Shown here piece after piece: positions 31,349 to 35,243 of a DNA stretch of 35,243 nt. The number at the start of each line of letters is the position of its first letter. Position 1 is the first letter of the stretch. The position numbers were made by a program, and so were the translations under genes. The stretch is taken from NCBI GenBank assembly GCA_016194505.1, contig JACQBK010000034.1, positions 1-35,243 of the forward strand, written 5' to 3'. The notes under the pieces are model-generated. The model saw only the letters and a list, made by a program, of their open reading frames with translations. It was not told the origin of the DNA and did not search any database. The stretch is from Ignavibacteriales bacterium. GTDB taxonomy: Bacteria; Bacteroidota; Ignavibacteria; UBA10030.

Positions 31349-31762
31349 ATGGCGACAAAGAAAATAGAAAATGCTAACTTAGCTTCTGAATTCTATGTTG
31401 CATCGCAACTCTTTAGGCTTGGATATATAGTTACTATTACATTAGGCAATACTAAAGAAATTGACCTAATTGTCGCTCATCCTGATGGTAGGGTAATTAC
31501 AATAGATGTAAAGGGTTTAAAGAATACTACCAATTGGCCGTTGAATCCAAAGCTTAAAAGCCGAAAGCATTTTTTTATACTTCTATCTTATCGAAATAAT
31601 TTTAGTGACATTCATACTCAGCCAGATGTATATGTTATTCCTTCAATGGATGTGCATAAAATACTTTCATCTTGGAGCGGAAGACCTGACATAAAGTGTG
31701 TTGGTTATAATCGGGTAAAGGATGGTAAATATAAAAATGCTTGGGATTTGCTATTTAAATAA
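31349..31762 (+). CDS. small PD-(D/E)XK nuclease-like protein, orphan
   Basis: 137 residues. The pattern LASEFYVASQLFRLGYIVTI, then GNTKEIDLIVAHPDGRVITIDVKG matches the PD-(D/E)XK fold. An early glutamate, an acidic D in EIDLIV and a D-V-K in the next strand would form the metal site. A later NPKLKSRKHFFILLSYR and a DVYVIPS strand fit family members that resemble restriction-type or Holliday-junction-like nucleases. No methylase, toxin partner or integrase is nearby. The gene is visibly AT-rich compared with its neighbours and has a strong ribosome site, which suggests recent transfer. It lies between inverted TTAAT-rich repeats. The fold is likely; substrate and function are unknown. Confidence 0.75.
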   Translation: MATKKIENANLASEFYVASQLFRLGYIVTITLGNTKEIDLIVAHPDGRVITIDVKGLKNTTNWPLNPKLKSRKHFFILLSYRNNFSDIHTQPDVYVIPSMDVHKILSSWSGRPDIKCVGYNRVKDGKYKNAWDLLFK

Positions 31763-31841
31763 TAGTAAGAGGTAATTATCAACAAGCACGGTAATTCTAA
31801 TTTAATTGCGGTAAGAACCGTGCCGACCCAGAAAACAAAAA

Positions 31842-31891
31842 ACCTTCCGAAGGTTTCCGCCAATGGCAGACGAGTTTCACCTTCGGAAGGT
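31842..31891 (-). terminator. terminator of the tig-clpP-clpX operon
   Basis: ACCTTCCGAAGGT (31842-31854) and ACCTTCGGAAGGT (31879-31891) are inverse 13-bp arms. On the minus strand a TTTTTTGTTTTC run follows, a classical intrinsic terminator 43 bases after the clpX stop. Confidence 0.8.
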
Positions 31892-31902
31892 CACCAGTCC
31901 AA

Positions 31903-31934
31903 CTTACCAATTAACCATTTAACAAATTAACCAG
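31903..31934 (-). repeat. TTAAT-rich repeat, right copy
   Basis: On the minus strand CTGGTTAATTTGTTAAATGG and continuing TTAATTGGT, about 80 percent like the copy at 31075-31106 by eye. It abuts the clpX stop codon. Confidence 0.55.
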
Positions 31935-33194
31935 TTACGCAGATTTCCTTTCCTCGTACAGATAAATCGGCTCTTTTGATTTGAGGATGGTATCTCGTGT
32001 AATGATACACTTCGAGATGTTTTGCCGCGAGGGGAGATGATACATGATATCCAGCATAGTTGATTCGATAATGGAGCGGAGCGCTCGTGCGCCGGTGCCG
32101 CGTTCCATCGCCTTGGTTACGATGGTATCCAACGCCTCGTCGTCAAACTCCAGCTCGACACCCTCCATCATAAACAACTTCTTGTATTGCTTCACAAGCG
32201 CATTGCGAGGTTCGGTTAAAATATTATGCAGAGCTTTTTCGTCCAACGAGTGAAGCGTCGCAACAACCGGCAAACGTCCGACGAATTCCGGAATTAAACC
32301 GTACTTCAACAAATCGTCCGGCTCGATTTTGGATAAATAGTTATCTCGTGATTTACTTTTCTTTCCTTTGACATCAGCCCCAAAGCCCACAGGGTTTTGG
32401 CTTATGCGGCGCTCGATGATTTTTTCCAAACCCTCAAACGCGCCGCCGCAGATGAACAAAATATTTTTCGTGTTGATGTTGATAAGGCTTTGTTCGGGAT
32501 GTTTGCGTCCGCCTTTAGGAGGAACGCCCGCGACGGTTCCTTCCAGAATTTTCAATAAAGCCTGTTGAACGCCTTCGCCTGAAACGTCGCGCGTAATCGA
32601 AGCGCTGTCGCTCTTACGGGTGATTTTGTCGATCTCATCAATATAAACGATGCCTCGCTCCGCTTTTTCAACATTGTACTCCGCATTTTGCAGTAAGTAC
32701 ACAAGGATCGTCTCCACATCATCGCCTACATAGCCGGCTTCTGTCAGTGTCGTAGCATCGGCAATGGCGAACGGAACGTCAAGAATGCGTGCAAGTGTTT
32801 GCGCCAGCAATGTTTTTCCCGTGCCCGTAGGACCTATCAAAAGAATATTGCTTTTTTCGATCTCCACTTCATCCAGGTTGTGGAGATGGTCGTTTGAGTC
32901 AATCCGTTTATAGTGGTTGTAGACGGCGACGGCGAGTGTTCGCTTTGCGTACTCCTGACCGATAACATATTCATCGAGCGCCTTTTTGATTTCCGTCGGC
33001 GAGAGCGTTCCGCGGCTTGAGTGCTTCTTCGCGCTGATCGCCGCCATGTTATTGCGAATGATGTCAACGGAGCTGGATACGCACAGATCGCAGATGTACA
33101 CATCCGGTCCGGCTATGATACTGCTGACTTCATCGGAAGAACGACCGCAAAATGAACAGGTAATTTTTTCGCCTTGTTTTGGTTTTTGTGTCAT
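31935..33194 (-). CDS. clpX: ATP-dependent Clp protease, unfoldase subunit ClpX
   Basis: 419 residues, normal length. The N-terminal zinc-binding domain uses cysteines 13, 16, 35 and 38 (CSFC and CDLC). The AAA+ core has Walker A GPTGTGKT (121-128), pore loop GYVGDD (154-159), Walker B YIDEID (184-189) and the [23 protein letters not shown] block. A PVGFGADV segment near 268-275 stands where the IGF loop docks on ClpP. It unfolds tagged proteins and feeds them to ClpP. It is the last gene of the tig-clpP-clpX order, 48 bases after clpP, with a strong terminator downstream. Confidence 0.98.
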   Translation of the reverse strand: MTQKPKQGEKITCSFCGRSSDEVSSIIAGPDVYICDLCVSSSVDIIRNNMAAISAKKHSSRGTLSPTEIKKALDEYVIGQEYAKRTLAVAVYNHYKRIDSNDHLHNLDEVEIEKSNILLIGPTGTGKTLLAQTLARILDVPFAIADATTLTEAGYVGDDVETILVYLLQNAEYNVEKAERGIVYIDEIDKITRKSDSASITRDVSGEGVQQALLKILEGTVAGVPPKGGRKHPEQSLININTKNILFICGGAFEGLEKIIERRISQNPVGFGADVKGKKSKSRDNYLSKIEPDDLLKYGLIPEFVGRLPVVATLHSLDEKALHNILTEPRNALVKQYKKLFMMEGVELEFDDEALDTIVTKAMERGTGARALRSIIESTMLDIMYHLPSRQNISKCIITRDTILKSKEPIYLYEERKSA

Positions 33195-33242
33195 ACAATA
33201 CTCGAGAGAAGAGAGAATCAGCGTTGTGTCAACGCCAGCGAG

Positions 33243-33875
33243 TTATTTTTCCTTCTTAGGCTCAGCCTCGCGCTTCATCAGGATGTTATCAATCAATCCG
33301 TATTCTTTTGCTTCGGCGGAGGACATGTACCGATCGCGGTCGGTATCTTTCTCCAAATCTTGGAAGACTTTGCCCGTGTGATGGGCGAGTATCTCGTTAA
33401 TCCGTCTTTTTGTTTTGATAATTTCTTCAGCCTGAATGCTAATATCGCTTGCTGTGCCTTGCACGCCGCCCCATGGCTGGTGAATCATGATACGCGCATT
33501 GGGGAGAGCCGTCCGTTTTCCTTTTGTTCCGCCTGCGAGCAACACGGCGCCCATGCTTGCCGCCATGCCGATGCAGATGGTAGAAATATCTGGGCGAATA
33601 TACTGCATGGTATCGTAAATCGCAAGACCCGACGTAACACTGCCGCCCGGACTATTGATATAGACGTTGATGTCTTTATCCGGGTCTTCCGATTCGAGAA
33701 ACAGAAGCTGAGCGATGACCAGGCTAGCGATGGTATCGTCAACCGCAGTTCCGATAAACACGATACGCTCTTTTAAAAGGCGGGAGTAAATATCGTACGC
33801 CCGCTCGCCGCGTCCGGTTTGTTCTACAACCATAGGTACAAGTTGGTTGTACACTTCAAATTTGCGAGAATCCAT
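33243..33875 (-). CDS. clpP: ATP-dependent Clp protease, proteolytic subunit ClpP
   Basis: 210 residues, a typical ClpP with a short N-terminal leader. The catalytic triad is S107 (GMAASMGA), H132 (MIHQP) and D181 (TDRDRYMS). [19 protein letters not shown] forms the oxyanion and handle region. It assembles into a 14-mer chamber partnered by ClpX. It starts two bases after the trigger factor stop, with AAAGGAT as ribosome site inside the end of tig, so translation is probably coupled. Confidence 0.98.
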   Translation of the reverse strand: MDSRKFEVYNQLVPMVVEQTGRGERAYDIYSRLLKERIVFIGTAVDDTIASLVIAQLLFLESEDPDKDINVYINSPGGSVTSGLAIYDTMQYIRPDISTICIGMAASMGAVLLAGGTKGKRTALPNARIMIHQPWGGVQGTASDISIQAEEIIKTKRRINEILAHHTGKVFQDLEKDTDRDRYMSSAEAKEYGLIDNILMKREAEPKKEK

Positions 33876-33877
33876 TG

Positions 33878-35167
33878 TTATCCTTTCGAGATAGTGTTCG
33901 GCAATGTTTTATCATCAAGTTCTTTAATCGTAGAGCTGCCGATAAGGAAGTCCATCAATTTATCACCCACGATGCGGTCTTTCGCTTGATCCGATGATTT
34001 ATAATACGTGATTAATCGTTCCTTATCAATTCCAATTTTTGGCGCTTCGCGCTCTGCCAGGGTTGTGAGGTCATCATCGCTGGCGGTCATATTCTCAGCG
34101 GTAATAATTTCTTCACGAAGCAATGCCCACTTGGATTGGAAGATAGCATACGGCCTGTTTTCCTGATAGAATTTCTCAACGTCAAAATCGTGCGGAAGTT
34201 TCTTGTCAGGATATTGATTTTTGATTTCTTCCACCAAGCCCTCCAAAACGCTCCTAATGAGCGATTCGGGCACCTGGAACTCATGGAGACGAATAACTTC
34301 GCTTACTATTGCATTAATTTTCGAGCGGCGGTTTTTTTCTTTCCAGTATGTCTCCAAGTCCTCCTCAACGCTCGTTTTGAGTTCCGCCACCGTTTTCATT
34401 TTATCTTTTGTCACTTTCGCGACAAAATCATCGTTCAGCTCCGGCAACACCAATTTTTCGACTTTGGTAATTTTTGCTTTAACATCAACCTTGTGGGTGT
34501 GGTCGCCGTGTTGATGTTCGAATTGTATTCTGTGCTCACCGCCGCGCTCCGCGGATTTCAGCGCGTCTTTAAACGGCTGCTCAAGTTGCGGGTCGGCAAG
34601 GTAGAAACGTGCATCGTCCGTCTTTTTGCCGATGATAGGGAATCCCGAAGGGTCAACCTCTTGCAGTGTTGCGGAAACGATGTGCTCTTCGTCCGTTACG
34701 CGCTCAACTTCTTCCGTTGTGCTGTTCATTTTACGAAGACGGAGAATTTCATCTTCCAGCTCTTGTTCATCCGGCGTATGGATCACCGCTTCGACGGTTA
34801 AGTCCTTGTATTGTTTCAACTCGATTGTCGGGCGGACGTCGTATTGGATTTTGCACCGGAAACGTTCTCCACGCTTGTAATTCATGTCAACGAGGGAAGG
34901 CTCGCCGATAGGCTTCAAATCTTTTTCCACGACAACCTGCCGAAAAAGTTCACTTGCGACCTTATCGAGTGAGTCCTGCTCGATCATCTCGCCATAGAGT
35001 TTTTTTACGAGGTCGAGAGGAGCTTTCCCTTTGCGGAATCCCTTGATTTCAATTTTCGGGAGGTACTCTTTATAAGCTTGTTCAAAATGAGGCTGAAGCT
35101 CTACCGGGTTCGCAGTAATTTCTATTTCTTTTGATACTTCGGATAAGGTATTGACGGTAACTTCCAA
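33878..35167 (-). CDS. tig: trigger factor, ribosome-associated chaperone
   Basis: 429 residues. The N-terminal ribosome-binding domain carries the signature GFRKGKAP near residue 42. The middle region corresponds to the FKBP-type peptidyl-prolyl isomerase domain and is diverged, without an obvious strict VDYTG-type motif. The long helical C-terminal arms run to the end ([13 protein letters not shown] starts the chaperone domain). It binds nascent chains at the ribosome exit. The start is TTG at 35165-35167, chosen because AAGGAG lies seven bases before it and no ATG is in place. It is the first gene of the tig-clpP-clpX operon. Confidence 0.95.
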   Translation of the reverse strand: MEVTVNTLSEVSKEIEITANPVELQPHFEQAYKEYLPKIEIKGFRKGKAPLDLVKKLYGEMIEQDSLDKVASELFRQVVVEKDLKPIGEPSLVDMNYKRGERFRCKIQYDVRPTIELKQYKDLTVEAVIHTPDEQELEDEILRLRKMNSTTEEVERVTDEEHIVSATLQEVDPSGFPIIGKKTDDARFYLADPQLEQPFKDALKSAERGGEHRIQFEHQHGDHTHKVDVKAKITKVEKLVLPELNDDFVAKVTKDKMKTVAELKTSVEEDLETYWKEKNRRSKINAIVSEVIRLHEFQVPESLIRSVLEGLVEEIKNQYPDKKLPHDFDVEKFYQENRPYAIFQSKWALLREEIITAENMTASDDDLTTLAEREAPKIGIDKERLITYYKSSDQAKDRIVGDKLMDFLIGSSTIKELDDKTLPNTISKG

Positions 35168-35174
35168 AATGTAG

Positions 35175-35180
35175 CTCCTT
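35175..35180 (-). promoter_or_regulatory. ribosome binding site deciding the TTG start of tig
   Basis: AAGGAG on the minus strand, with a seven-base spacer to TTG at 35167. Confidence 0.75.
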
Positions 35181-35210
35181 ATGGTAATATGAAAATTTGA
35201 GGTGTCTTAA

Positions 35211-35243
35211 TTTGTAGAGCGAAATGTCATTTCGCTCTACAAA
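35211..35243. repeat. perfect 16-bp-arm palindrome upstream of tig
   Basis: TTTGTAGAGCGAAATG (35211-35226), one central T, then CATTTCGCTCTACAAA (35228-35243), perfect inverse up to the window edge; it may extend further. It resembles 28199-28229 in layout (TGTAG at the ends, GCG inside). Confidence 0.7.

Noticed and set aside
34136-34801. A 221-codon plus-strand frame opposite the trigger factor gene
   Set aside because: Shadow of tig, which has clear family motifs on the other strand. The frame has no recognisable domain or ribosome site.

Overview
This 35 kb window looks like chromosomal DNA from a diderm bacterium of the Bacteroidota/Chlorobi assemblage, possibly Ignavibacteria-like. That placement is an inference. 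It rests on an LptD-type outer-membrane protein, a DUF5916-type outer-membrane barrel, an HMA-AraC metal regulator, many starts without a clear Shine-Dalgarno sequence, and a moderate base composition. No rRNA, tRNA or CRISPR array was recognised.

Layout. Positions 1-6422 are on the minus strand: the start-proximal half of alpha-glucan phosphorylase (cut by the window edge), a copper-efflux pair (copZ, copA), an unusual HMA-AraC fusion regulator, and acetate kinase. Positions 6667-8898 (plus) hold a UvrD/PcrA-type helicase broken in two by a 219-bp palindromic insertion. Positions 8957-11635 (plus) are a tight three-gene operon (PLP aminotransferase, LicC-like nucleotidyltransferase, CDP-alcohol phosphotransferase) that looks like an uncharacterised head-group pathway. 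Then come two minus-strand genes, a coiled-coil response regulator and a GHL10 glycoside hydrolase lipoprotein.

Positions 14621-22671 (plus) form a loose sugar-use cluster: UROD/MtaA-like methyltransferase, PhyH dioxygenase, periplasmic sugar-binding lipoprotein, RbsC-like permease and a secreted GH38 alpha-mannosidase. The ABC ATPase is absent, and its expected place is filled with repeats. A MarR regulator and an NAPE-PLD-like metallo-hydrolase follow. Just behind them sits what appears to be the last 15 codons of a second, vanished alpha-mannosidase. A DUF5916 barrel (minus), a ROK sugar kinase and LptD (plus), an AT-rich orphan PD-(D/E)XK-like protein (plus), and the tig-clpP-clpX proteostasis operon (minus) complete the window.

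The most striking feature is not a gene. Most intergenic gaps are packed with short palindromic repeats of several families, and they are nested. GC-rich 19-25-bp palindromes (core CCTGCCTGC/GCAGGCAGG) sit inside older CACAAAG/CACAGAG-type hairpins, in one case with a GAG on both sides like a target duplication. One such nested unit splits the helicase gene. An inverted pair of 65-bp repeats brackets the PhyH and binding-protein genes, exactly where the ABC ATPase is missing. The copZA promoter carries two 8-bp direct repeats 21 bp apart overlapping a poor -35, as expected for AraC-type activation by the HMA-AraC protein encoded next door.
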